From positions 1 to 40,111 of the forward strand of contig JARLGR010000109.1 in NCBI GenBank assembly GCA_031292665.1: a stretch of DNA of 40,111 nucleotides, given 5' to 3'. The notes under the pieces are model-generated. The model was not told where the DNA came from. It saw only the letters and a program-made list of their open reading frames with translations, and searched no databases. How positions within the stretch are numbered: the first letter of the stretch is position 1; the number at the start of each line of letters is the position of its first letter. Below are positions 18,047 to 25,795 of this stretch, in pieces. The translations under genes were made by a program, and so were the position numbers. This stretch comes from Mycobacterium sp. (GTDB lineage: Bacteria; Actinomycetota; Actinomycetes; Mycobacteriales; Mycobacteriaceae).

Positions 18047-18081
18047 ACGCATACTGTACGTATCTATGCCGGATGGGGCAA
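18047..18081 (-). promoter_or_regulatory. candidate promoter of dioxygenase 1 unit with AGTATGCGT box
   Basis: On the minus strand, TTGCCC (18081-18076) and TACAGT (18058-18053) are 17 bases apart. AGTATGCGT (18055-18047) overlaps the -10. It is the same 9-mer as at 1372 and 32274. A related GTGCGTATG lies just beyond the -35 at 18084-18092. It would drive the LLM remnant and the dioxygenase at 16099-17577. Confidence 0.4.
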
Positions 18082-18293
18082 TAGTGCGTATGTTGGTTCC
18101 TATAATAATGTGCAGAATGTAATTCTGGTCGGCATGCATCGGTCGCGAACGGGGGTTGTGCAGCCCTGTGGTCCCAGGTGTCGTCGGGTGCAGGACTGTA
18201 TATCAACGAGTGGAATTGCGCCGCAAAAAGGCGTCGATCCAAGCGGATTCCGCCTGAATCACGTTCTATTTCAAAGGATTACAACTCTCAACG

Positions 18294-19349
18294 TCAGTCT
18301 GCAGCGTTGAGGCGCTTCATCCAGGGGCTGAAGCGAACGACGTCGACCATCAACAGGGTGTCTGTCGACAACACGCCGTCCACTGACTGAACGGATTCAC
18401 CGACGAACTGCATCACTGCCCGCGGATCTGGCGCGATCGCTGCGATGTGCATGTCGCAGTTGCCGAGGCAGATCGAGGTGAATACAACGTTCGGCATGGC
18501 CGAGAAGCTCTTGGCGATGGCGTCGATCCTGGTTCGGTCGACCCGCACTGATATCGCAGCGATCACACCTGCCATCCCGAGGCCGACCGGCTCGACCATC
18601 GCAACCACACGAGTCAACCCTGAATCGGTTAGCCGTGCGATGCGGCCCCGGATGGTGCCCTCGGACACTTCGAATGTGCGGGCGATACTCCTACTTGATT
18701 GGCGGCCGTCGACAACGAGCGATTGGAGGATGGCGAGGTCGAGTGAATCCAGGTCGATCCGCGGTGCTGGCAGTCTGATCGGTGGTGGGTTGATCGCCAG
18801 GAACACTTGGCGGCCCTGGCTGGGGATCGTGGTGTCGGCGGCCAGGTCGATGTCGATCTCGGCGACACCGTCGATCGTGGACAGGCGGTCCACCAGCTGG
18901 TTGAGCTCCGCGCGATCCTTGACAAGGAAGTACGCGATTACATCATGAGAACCGAGCACCGCGGCGGAAGCTTCGCACTCTGGAAGTTGGCCCACGTCGG
19001 CCGCAACGTTTTGCGCAGAGCGTACTCGCGCTTTGATCCGGGCGATCACGAACCACTCATAGCCGGCAACTTCCCAGTCGAATATCGCCGTGAACACCAA
19101 GATCCCGTTGCTGGTCAGCTTGCGCAGTCGAATGCTCACTGCTGACTCGCTTATGTTTATGCGTTGTGCGAGTTCGCGATTGGTTATCTTGCCGTCGTCG
19201 AGTAGTTCAGCAATCAGAGCGCTATCGGTCTCATCGATGGTCACCAATGAACTGGATGCGCTGCCGTCCAGGAAGTTTGAACCGGTTGTCGCGACCTTGA
19301 GAGTGGGGGACTGAAGTATGGCACCGTCGAGATTGGGATCGTTGATCAC
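18294..19349 (-). CDS. double-length Lrp/AsnC family regulator 2
   Basis: 351 aa with two Lrp units. HTH 1 is at about 38-88 (DSALIAELLDDGKITNRELA, SESAVSIRLRKLTSNG). HTH 2 is at about 200-250 (DLAILQSLVVDGRQSSRSIA, SEGTIRGRIARLTDSG). Each is followed by a ligand-binding RAM-like domain. It is closely related to the protein at 37789-38844, sharing for example SESAVSIRLR and the VDGRQSSR block, and both end near a carotenoid-oxygenase-family gene. The start is uncertain: the GTG at 19349 has a weak ribosome site, and TTG/GTG codons about 35 residues in are alternatives. It is a likely local regulator; the ligand is unknown. Confidence 0.83.
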   Translation of the reverse strand: MINDPNLDGAILQSPTLKVATTGSNFLDGSASSSLVTIDETDSALIAELLDDGKITNRELAQRINISESAVSIRLRKLTSNGILVFTAIFDWEVAGYEWFVIARIKARVRSAQNVAADVGQLPECEASAAVLGSHDVIAYFLVKDRAELNQLVDRLSTIDGVAEIDIDLAADTTIPSQGRQVFLAINPPPIRLPAPRIDLDSLDLAILQSLVVDGRQSSRSIARTFEVSEGTIRGRIARLTDSGLTRVVAMVEPVGLGMAGVIAAISVRVDRTRIDAIAKSFSAMPNVVFTSICLGNCDMHIAAIAPDPRAVMQFVGESVQSVDGVLSTDTLLMVDVVRFSPWMKRLNAAD

Positions 19350-19357
19350 GTCAGTGG

Positions 19358-19529
19358 CTATCGGCCAGCGCGCTTGAACGGGTGTCGCACTTCAGTAGGT
19401 TCCATGTCTCCATCTCGGACGAGTAGCTCGAAGGCCGGCCAGACCGCCTCGTGCTCAATCACATTGTATGGCAATGCCTTCTGCACGCATGCCGTGTTCA
19501 CGTTCAAAAGTGTTTTGGTGCGCAACCGG
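19358..19529 (-). pseudogene. possible C-terminal remnant of an unknown gene
   Basis: The minus frame ending at 19358 reads LNVNTACVQKALPYNVIEHE, then VWPAFELLVRDGDMEPTEV, before its stop. This looks more protein-like than chance and does not fit the neighbouring genes. There is no plausible start or ribosome site, and the upstream part overlaps the secreted-protein gene at 19530 in another frame. I do not recognise the family. It could equally be a chance frame. Confidence 0.2.
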
Positions 19530-20006
19530 TTAGGAGTTGAAGGTGACGACGTTGGTGCTGGGGCTGGTCGGGGACGATATTGGTTGGCAATCCCGACGTT
19601 GGCTGGGCCAGCAGCCCATTGCATGCCAATAGTTTCCGGGACCAGTGCCGCCTGGAGCGAGTTGCATGGTGACCACGCCGGCAGGCGTATCAATGTCGTC
19701 ATCATCGTGAGTGTGAATCCACGCCTTGATCTCTTGAATCGCTTTTCGATAGGGAAGCTCGAAAACCATGCTCTTGCCGGGGGCGATCGTGTCGGATCGT
19801 TGAGGAAATCCGGAGGTATCGGCTTCGGTGGTTGTGTAGTCCCACAACGTTAGTTCTCGCTGCGAACCGTTGTGTATGTAGAACGCCATCGCCTGGCCGC
19901 TGTCAGCCAGCGGTCCGGCCACGGCGGCTGGCATCTCGATGGGAGATACCGCGCCGGCTACTAGCAGAAGGCAGATCGGTGCAATCACGCGCGGGATGAG
20001 ATGCAT
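19530..20006 (-). CDS. small secreted protein of unknown function
   Basis: 158 aa. The N-terminus MHLIPRVIAPICLLLVAGAV is a typical Sec signal peptide, with cleavage probably after AVAG at about residue 31. The mature part contains MAFYIHNGSQRELTLWDYTT and FELPYRKAIQEIKAWIHTHD, a beta-rich pattern, and ends with a low-complexity SPTSPST tail. The start ATG is preceded by AGGAAGAAG. It is probably the last gene of a leftward operon with the two related secreted proteins upstream. I recognise no family. Confidence 0.65.
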   Translation of the reverse strand: MHLIPRVIAPICLLLVAGAVSPIEMPAAVAGPLADSGQAMAFYIHNGSQRELTLWDYTTTEADTSGFPQRSDTIAPGKSMVFELPYRKAIQEIKAWIHTHDDDDIDTPAGVVTMQLAPGGTGPGNYWHAMGCWPSQRRDCQPISSPTSPSTNVVTFNS

Positions 20007-20031
20007 GTGTTCTTCTTCCTTACTCGGTGCG

Positions 20032-20556
20032 TTATCCGCGCAGCGCCTGAGGGCCTCGGTATGTCGCTCCGCTGGAGACCATGAACTGGCTGTCGGGATC
20101 AGAGCCGTGGATGCAGTACAGCGCTGATTCGAAGGTGATGGCGCACCGAACTCCCCGATAGTCGATGTAGGTCTGGCCGTTCAGAATCGTTTGACCTGCA
20201 TCAGAATTGAAGCGAGGTTGATCTGTGTGATAGAGGCGGGGGAAGGGATCGCCTGTGAACCAGGCGATTTCATTGGTGTCGGCGGGCACGCCCGGCAGTT
20301 TGCCTGAGCAGCCGTAACTCCCGTCTTCGCTGATCCCGCAGTACAAGCCGAGCGGTGTGGTAAACCACAGGCCGTCCTGATCGATGGCCTGGTACTTCAC
20401 GAGGTCCTCATCCGGTCGGTAGTGCGCTGTGTCCGGGTAGGGACTGCTGGTAGGCGCTGCTGACGCGGTGGCGTTCAGGCCGATGGCCATGCTCAATGCA
20501 GCTATCAGCGCCCAGGCCGCGCGCGGCCTGCATTTTCGGCGGTGTCCCATGGTCAT
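20032..20556 (-). CDS. secreted cysteine-containing protein, paralogue A
   Basis: 174 aa from the ATG at 20556, which overlaps the TGA of the gene upstream (ATGA). The longer frame to 20643 is not needed. A basic N-terminus plus the hydrophobic stretch ALIAALSMAIGL and ASA gives a signal peptide. The mature domain has the pattern LWFTTPLGLYCGI, then GSYGCSGKLPGVP, a TGDPFPR segment, and GVRCAITFESALYC-HG. This gives four Cys, probably two disulfides. The same pattern occurs in the next gene, so these are tandem duplicates. The family is common in mycobacteria as far as I recall, with no known function. Confidence 0.75.
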   Translation of the reverse strand: MTMGHRRKCRPRAAWALIAALSMAIGLNATASAAPTSSPYPDTAHYRPDEDLVKYQAIDQDGLWFTTPLGLYCGISEDGSYGCSGKLPGVPADTNEIAWFTGDPFPRLYHTDQPRFNSDAGQTILNGQTYIDYRGVRCAITFESALYCIHGSDPDSQFMVSSGATYRGPQALRG

Positions 20557-21113
20557 CCGTTGAGCCACGTTCTTGTAGGTGTGATCAACATGCGGAACGG
20601 GCCGTGTTCGCAGTAGGTGCTGTTGTCGAAAGTTGTTGCGCACGAAGTTCCTTCACTCGATATGTAGTTGAGTGGCGGTATCGAGTTGGTACCACGTGTC
20701 TGGGGAAACCGCGTTGCCAAGGTCCAGTCGTAGTGGACGCGCGCGTCACCGGTGATCCAGCCGATCTGGTGCACCCCACTCGGAGCCCCAGGGATATCTC
20801 CGACACAGCCGAAACTTCCACGGAACCAGATACCGCAGTTGAGACCCTGCGCAGTGACGAACCAGACGCCAGGTTGGTTGGGCAGGGTGGCGTCGGGTTG
20901 GTCGGACGTCTCGAAGGGGGCGGCCCCGATCTGCGTGAAATACCGCAGTTCGGGGTAAGGGCTCGGTGGGTCCTCGGTGGTCTGATCGGCTCGCGCGCCG
21001 GAGGCCGAGGTAATTGATGTGGCCACCACAGCGACGATGAGAGCAAATCCAAGGCGCCGGCGCCTTGAGGTCACTCGCTGACGCTGATTTCGGCAGCCGC
21101 GACCAATCGGCAT
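20553..21113 (-). CDS. secreted cysteine-containing protein, paralogue B
   Basis: 186 aa. The signal peptide comprises an RRRR stretch, then LGFALIVAVVATSITSASGARA. The mature domain parallels the downstream gene: VWFVTAQGLNCGI, GSFGCVGDIPGAP, QIGWITGD, PLNYISSEGTSCATTF and STYCEHG. The four cysteines align with those of paralogue A. The start ATG has GAAGGAG 8 bases upstream. It is the first gene of a leftward three-gene unit (21113 to 19530) that encodes only exported proteins. Function is unknown. The 292 bases upstream contain no gene. Confidence 0.77.
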   Translation of the reverse strand: MPIGRGCRNQRQRVTSRRRRLGFALIVAVVATSITSASGARADQTTEDPPSPYPELRYFTQIGAAPFETSDQPDATLPNQPGVWFVTAQGLNCGIWFRGSFGCVGDIPGAPSGVHQIGWITGDARVHYDWTLATRFPQTRGTNSIPPLNYISSEGTSCATTFDNSTYCEHGPFRMLITPTRTWLNG

Positions 21114-21405
21114 CGCAGTTGCTCCTTCAGTAGTAATAGATTCCTTCTACGTGGGCCACAGAATCGTCACGTGACAGTATTGACGCCGAGCCGTCGGCGA
21201 GTCCTTGGTCTCATCATCTACGGCCGCCGCCGTTGGCTAGAGACCATATTTGCCGCTCAAGCACCTGTCAAGAATCCATAGGAAATCTCGGCCGATAGCG
21301 GCGAACTACACGTGGATGTGTGACTATTGTGGCGATTGCGTACCTAGATCAAGCACATCTTGTGCATGTAGCTGTCTGGGGAGTGCGTGGGTCGCTGTTG
21401 CCGAA

Positions 21406-21864
21406 CTACGGGACAGACATGACGACAGAGGTCACGGTGTTGCCCGCGTCGTCCAGAGCGCTGCTGACCCCATATTGAGTGAGGGAGCAGTCTGAGATGT
21501 TGTCCCGGCCTTGGATCAACGCACCCCGGATCGAATCAGCCTCAGTGCTGCCGAAGCCTGCAAACAATGCCGCCTTGCTGCCGGTGTATCCGATTGTCTT
21601 CAGGGCCGGCATGGGATCGGTGAAAGGCACCGCGGATACGCGGTGCGCTTCGTAGTCGACGGTGTTCTGAGTGGCCATCTGCGCGACCTTCTCCGCCAGT
21701 GAATTGGCTTGCAGCGCAGAGCAATTTGATGCTGATCTTGCGGCGTTGACCGCCTGAGTCAGGTCGGGGATGGGGGTGGCCGTTGCAGTCGCCGGTGCTG
21801 CAATCGGCAGAACCGTCGACATTGCGGCAACGGTGATTGCACAGTTCCTGAGGTGATTCATCAT
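21406..21864 (-). CDS. small secreted protein, possibly CAP-like
   Basis: 152 aa from the ATG at 21864. The frame is open much further upstream but reads as non-coding there, and GAAGAG precedes this start. A signal peptide is followed by AAPATATATPIPD. The mature part has an NAARSASNCSALQANSLAEKVAQMA segment like the first helices of CAP/SCP domains, but the catalytic His motifs are not clear, so this is only a suggestion. A Cys near the N-terminus and one in ISDCSLTQYG may pair. It stands alone between the secreted operon and the divergent gene at 22118. Confidence 0.65.
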   Translation of the reverse strand: MMNHLRNCAITVAAMSTVLPIAAPATATATPIPDLTQAVNAARSASNCSALQANSLAEKVAQMATQNTVDYEAHRVSAVPFTDPMPALKTIGYTGSKAALFAGFGSTEADSIRGALIQGRDNISDCSLTQYGVSSALDDAGNTVTSVVMSVP

Positions 21865-22117
21865 CGTGTCCACTCTTCGGTCGTCGGGTTGCGCGACCCT
21901 ATACCAGCGGGCGCGCGCTTTGGAAGCGTCAGTCGGGGTCTCGCACGTGCGCCGGGTCGGTCGCTCGGGCATGCCAGCTGCGCAAGTGGGTGCCAGTTTG
22001 CTCGAATCCTGGCGCGTCAAGTGTGTGTGGTTCACACTCGGCATAGTCGAAAACAAGCGAGAGACTAACGCGGTGTAGATTACGCGACTTCGATCAATAC
22101 AAGCTGAGAGGCGAAGA

Positions 22118-22705
22118 ATGCGTCGAAAATTGCTCGCAAAGATGTTGGTGATGATCGCGACCTCGCTGTCGCTGGCGACTCCGGCGGTTGCGGACCCTTC
22201 CATCGCTGACATTGCTCCGCCGTTGCCGGTGGTCGTTCCTGCGGCATCGAACTGGCAGCCGAAGTTCCCGTACCCATATGACCAGAGCCGAAGCCAAATC
22301 ACCGATGCCGACGTCGCCGCCGAGCGTGAAATGTGTCAGTGGTACGACGCGCAGTACCAGACCCTGTTGGCCCAGATCGATCGCTTCGATAACCAGCTGA
22401 TCCGTAGCAACGGTGACTACGGCGTCGCCGGCAACGATCAATTGGCGAACGCCGTCGCCGCGAATATCGATCAAACCGTGGACTTCTTGGCGCCGAGGGC
22501 GCAAGCACTGACAATCAGCCAAGATTTTGCAAACGACCAGTTCTGGCCGCTGTACCAGGGAGAGAGCTTCTACCGGGTGTGGCAGCAGCTCTCCAACGTC
22601 AGCGCCGGAATCAAGGGGCGCCAGCCCGCGTGGTTCTACGGACCTTCGTTGCAGCAAGTCGAACGTTGGGGCAGCAGGATCAACAGATCTCACGTGTGCC
22701 GCTAG
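22118..22705 (+). CDS. secreted protein of unknown function
   Basis: 195 aa. Signal peptide MRRKLLAKMLVMIATSLSLA, with cleavage probably after AVA at about residue 25. The mature protein has a proline-rich start, then helical segments (EREMCQWYDAQYQTLLAQID, QTVDFLAPRAQALTISQDF) and two Cys near its ends. The start ATG follows GAGGCGAAG. It is divergent from 21406-21864 and 261 bases before the mce operon, but separated from it by its own spacer with a dyad and a promoter candidate. I recognise no family. Confidence 0.68.
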   Translation: MRRKLLAKMLVMIATSLSLATPAVADPSIADIAPPLPVVVPAASNWQPKFPYPYDQSRSQITDADVAAEREMCQWYDAQYQTLLAQIDRFDNQLIRSNGDYGVAGNDQLANAVAANIDQTVDFLAPRAQALTISQDFANDQFWPLYQGESFYRVWQQLSNVSAGIKGRQPAWFYGPSLQQVERWGSRINRSHVCR

Positions 22706-22745
22706 GCGCAAACGCTTCCGAGGTCGCCGCGCGCCCAGCCACCGG

Positions 22746-22769
22746 TCAATTAACGTCTGTATTAATTGA
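22746..22769. promoter_or_regulatory. mce operon upstream dyad
   Basis: TCAATTAA (22746-22753) and TTAATTGA (22762-22769) form a perfect 8-bp inverted repeat with an 8-base spacer. It is strikingly AT-rich against its surroundings. It lies 64 bases upstream of a TTGACA element and is a candidate operator for the repressor of this mce operon. Confidence 0.5.
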
Positions 22770-22832
22770 TTTGCCTGCCCGCCGGGGGCCCGCGGTTTGG
22801 AGTGGCAAACATGCGATACATCCAAACCGCCG

Positions 22833-22862
22833 TTGACAACAGGTCAGTAGAGTGTGTACGAA
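22833..22862 (+). promoter_or_regulatory. candidate promoter of the mce operon
   Basis: TTGACA at 22833-22838 and TACGAA at 22857-22862 are 18 bases apart. The -35 is perfect and the -10 moderate. It lies 104 bases before the yrbEA start, with nothing else between except a short leader frame. Confidence 0.4.
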
Positions 22863-22906
22863 TCATAGGCAAATACCAATATCCGGAGAGAAGAGGTGGT
22901 TTGATC

Positions 22907-22969
22907 ATGCATGTTGCTGATCAACTGCCCATCAAGCGCCGTGTTTGCGCATCGCTACAGGGGATATGA
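22907..22969 (+). CDS. possible 20-aa leader peptide before yrbEA
   Basis: ATG at 22907 follows GAGGTGG by about 7 bases. The frame encodes MHVADQLPIKRRVCASLQGI and stops in the TGA that overlaps the yrbEA ATG (ATGA at 22966-22969). The good ribosome site and the 4-base overlap suggest translational coupling into the operon. The peptide itself shows no attenuator-type codon run. It could be chance. Confidence 0.25.
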   Translation: MHVADQLPIKRRVCASLQGI

Positions 22970-23886
22970 CCTTGCAGATAGCTCCACCGCCACTCTCAAT
23001 CGCCGGCCTACCGCCGGATCTCGCCGGGCGCCACATGCGGCCCGCAGCGTCGAGCACAGCGAACAAGCTTTGGGGCGCACTGCGGAAAGTGTTACTGCAC
23101 ATTGTCATGATCCCGGTGCGCAGCATCACCACCACAGGCCGCGGTGTTCAGATGCTCGGATCGGTGTTGTTCTACTCGGTCGTCGACACAATCTCGCTGA
23201 GATTGCCGTTCGGTGAGCTGGCAGTCCAGGCGTGGACGCTGCTGAAAGTCACTGCGACACCGGCGCTGCTGATGGCGGTTCCGTTCGGCGCGATGGTCTC
23301 GGTCCAGACGTCAGGATTGGTGAATCAGGTTGGTGCAAGCTCGCTGATCGGAGCGGCCAGTGGGGTCGGCGTCATCCGGCAGGGCGCACCAATCACCGCT
23401 GGCCTTCTGATGGGCGGTGCCGCAGCGTCGGCTATCGCTTCGGACCTTGGGGCGCGAGCTATCCGAGAGGAACTCGATGCCTTGCGTGTCCTCGGGGTCG
23501 ATCCGGTGCGCCACCTGGTGATCCCTAGATTCTGGGCGCTGATCATCATCGCGCCTATTCTGACGACGATCATCATCGCATCTGCCGTCGGCGCATCGTT
23601 CACGATCGCGGTTGCGGTCAGCGGTGTGACCAGCGGTAGCTTCTGGATGTCGTTCGGTTCGTTCGCCAAAATCGTCGATGTCTGGTTCACGGTCGGAAAA
23701 TCAGTAGTGTTCGCCGCGTTAGTCGCGATCATCTCGTGCCTGCGCGGCATGGATGCCCGGGGCGGTCCGCGTGGGGTTGCCGACGCAGTGAATTCGTCGG
23801 TTGTCCTCAATGTCGTCTGTATCGCGCTCGCGAATCTTGCCATCACCCAACTGCAGACCATGTTCTTCCCGATGGCGGTGTCATGA
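22966..23886 (+). CDS. yrbEA: YrbE-family ABC permease, subunit A of Mce transporter
   Basis: 306 aa, MlaE/YrbE fold: five or six membrane helices with the central ASSLIGAASGVGVIRQGAPITAGLLMGG and the ELDALRVLGVDP coupling-type region followed by LVIPRF. Known: two YrbE subunits form the inner-membrane channel for the Mce lipid importer, driven by a MceG-type ATPase encoded elsewhere. The ATG at 22966 is chosen over an upstream TTG because of AGGGG and the leader overlap. Its stop overlaps the next gene (ATGA). Confidence 0.9.
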   Translation: MTLQIAPPPLSIAGLPPDLAGRHMRPAASSTANKLWGALRKVLLHIVMIPVRSITTTGRGVQMLGSVLFYSVVDTISLRLPFGELAVQAWTLLKVTATPALLMAVPFGAMVSVQTSGLVNQVGASSLIGAASGVGVIRQGAPITAGLLMGGAAASAIASDLGARAIREELDALRVLGVDPVRHLVIPRFWALIIIAPILTTIIIASAVGASFTIAVAVSGVTSGSFWMSFGSFAKIVDVWFTVGKSVVFAALVAIISCLRGMDARGGPRGVADAVNSSVVLNVVCIALANLAITQLQTMFFPMAVS

Positions 23887-24758
23887 TGGATCCGGCACAG
23901 TCGGGTCGCCCGTCAGCCATGTGGTACCGGCTTGGCAATTCGGTGTTGTCCGCGAGCCTATCTCAAGGCGCATTCCACACCATCGGGCAATTCCTGGTGT
24001 TTATCGGCCAAACCCTCTGGCAGTTGCCGGTCACCATGCAGCGGTACCGCCGGCAAACGATGCAGGCAATGAATGGCCTCGCATGGGGGCGTGGCTCAAT
24101 CATCGTCGACGGCGGCGTGATTAGTGTTCTGATCATCTTGGGTATTGCCATCGGCGCATCCGTTGCCGTTGAGGCGTTCGCGACACTCAACCTCATCGGC
24201 TTCGGCGCACTATCGGGAATTGTGGGTGGCTTGGCCAACGTCCGCGAGATGGCGCCCCTTGTAGCCGGCATCGCGTTCGCCGCCCAAGCTGGGTGCCGAA
24301 TGACAGCCGAGATCGGTGCGATGCGCATCGCCGAAGAAATCGATGCCACTGAAGCGATCGGTCTACGGCCGATACCTTTCGTCGTTGGCACGCGGTTGAT
24401 TGGCGCGTTGATCTGTGTTGTGCCGGGCTTTGTGTTGACGCTGGTGACGAGTTTCTTCGTGTCTAGCACCGTGATTCGGGTCTTCTACTCCCAACCAGGC
24501 GGAACGTACAATCACTACTTTGTCCAGTTTCTTCCACTGACAGACATCGTTTACTCGCTGATCAAAGCCACCGTGTTCTGTGTGGCCGTGACTTTGATCC
24601 ACTGCTACTACGGATACGTCGCCAGCGGCGGACCGGTCGGCGTCGGGCTGGCATCGGGCCGGGCGGTTCGCGCGAGTCTGGTCGCGATCATGGTTCTGGA
24701 CTTCACCCTGACTGTGGCGTTGTGGGGCCTGCAACCGGTGTTTGTCTTCAAAGGTTAG
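23883..24758 (+). CDS. yrbEB: YrbE-family ABC permease, subunit B of Mce transporter
   Basis: 291 aa. The second MlaE-type permease. It shares the pattern of YrbEA: EMAPLVAGIAFAAQAGCRMTAEIGAMR and EEIDATEAIGLRPIPFVVGTRLI, which correspond to the coupling region. ATG ATG at 23883/23886 overlaps the upstream stop. It forms the heterodimeric permease with YrbEA. The Mce proteins start 9 bases after its stop. Confidence 0.9.
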   Translation: MMDPAQSGRPSAMWYRLGNSVLSASLSQGAFHTIGQFLVFIGQTLWQLPVTMQRYRRQTMQAMNGLAWGRGSIIVDGGVISVLIILGIAIGASVAVEAFATLNLIGFGALSGIVGGLANVREMAPLVAGIAFAAQAGCRMTAEIGAMRIAEEIDATEAIGLRPIPFVVGTRLIGALICVVPGFVLTLVTSFFVSSTVIRVFYSQPGGTYNHYFVQFLPLTDIVYSLIKATVFCVAVTLIHCYYGYVASGGPVGVGLASGRAVRASLVAIMVLDFTLTVALWGLQPVFVFKG

Positions 24759-24766
24759 GTGGATCG

Positions 24767-25795
24767 ATGTTTTTCCGCAGGTCCGAAGGAGCCGAGGCCC
24801 GAATCTTGACTGCCGTCGGAATGGTAGCAGTCATCGGCACTGCTTTGACCACAACAGCTTTCGCCGTCATCGATCCTTTCGGGCAGAAACCCAACGACCG
24901 CATCGGCGTGATCATCGAGGCTCCCTTCACAGGGCAAGGAGTCAGCGCGGGTACCGCGATTCTCATACACGGCGTCAAGGTCGGCGAGGTCACCAGAGTA
25001 GCGAGCATGGCGGGCGGTGGCGTCCGGCTGGCGGCGGACTTACAGACCGCCCCGACCGATGGGTTGACCGACACCATGGGAATTGACTTTCGGCCAGCCA
25101 ACTATTTCGGGGTGACTGGCATCAACCTTCAACCAGGACAAGGCGGCCAGCAGCTTAAGGCCGGCAGCCTTGTTCGGGTGACGCCTTCCGGCAATTTCAC
25201 GCTCCAAGCGCTGCTGTCCCGGCTCGGTGAGTTGTCCCATGGAGTCTTGACACCCCGACTGGTGGATGTCATCCAGCGCACCAGTAGCTACACCGACAGT
25301 CTCGACCCGTTGCTGGAGACAATGCTGGTGGTGTCCAACACTCTGGCCACCACCCAGACCATAGCGACGGCGCGCCTGCTCACCAATGCCACCGGCATCA
25401 GCGTCGCGTTTCCTGGATTCGCCAGTGCAGCAACCAATTTAGGCGACTACCTGGTACACGCTAGCCTGGACAATGTCACTGACGATTTCTTCCAGCACAC
25501 CTACAAATCCACCATCGACGCTACGGCGCATGGTCTGTTCGGAGCAGTGGGTCGCTTGGTCAGCACGCACAGCACTGAACTTTCCCCACTGACTGACATG
25601 ATCAAAGTGCTTACCGACGCGGTGCCGGGTCTTGTGCCGCCCGACTCCATTGCCGATACCGCGCGTGAGCTTCGAGAGCGTCTCGAACATCTTTTTGCCG
25701 GACCGCCTGACCGGCGGGCGATCAATGTCCGCGTCGTACTCGATGCGCTGCCCGGTATCGCTGCGCCGATCAATGCAGTAGGGGCGGCGCAGTGA
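24767..25795 (+). CDS. mceA: Mce family protein A
   Basis: 342 aa. One N-terminal membrane anchor (AVGMVAVIGTALTTTAFAVI) precedes the Mce/MlaD beta domain: GVIIEAPFTGQGVSAGTAILIHGVKVGEVTRV, then the FRPANYFGVTGINLQPG segment. A long helical C-terminal region follows. Known: six Mce proteins assemble an extracytoplasmic lipid-shuttling tube. The start ATG at 24767 follows AGGTGG. The longer frame from 24722 overlaps yrbEB needlessly. MceA proteins are usually the first of the six. Confidence 0.88.
   Translation: MFFRRSEGAEARILTAVGMVAVIGTALTTTAFAVIDPFGQKPNDRIGVIIEAPFTGQGVSAGTAILIHGVKVGEVTRVASMAGGGVRLAADLQTAPTDGLTDTMGIDFRPANYFGVTGINLQPGQGGQQLKAGSLVRVTPSGNFTLQALLSRLGELSHGVLTPRLVDVIQRTSSYTDSLDPLLETMLVVSNTLATTQTIATARLLTNATGISVAFPGFASAATNLGDYLVHASLDNVTDDFFQHTYKSTIDATAHGLFGAVGRLVSTHSTELSPLTDMIKVLTDAVPGLVPPDSIADTARELRERLEHLFAGPPDRRAINVRVVLDALPGIAAPINAVGAAQ

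Noticed and set aside
21206..21246. TGGTCTC/GAGACCA inverted repeat upstream of the secreted operon
   Set aside because: Arms of 7 bp with a 27-base gap are likely chance in this length of DNA.
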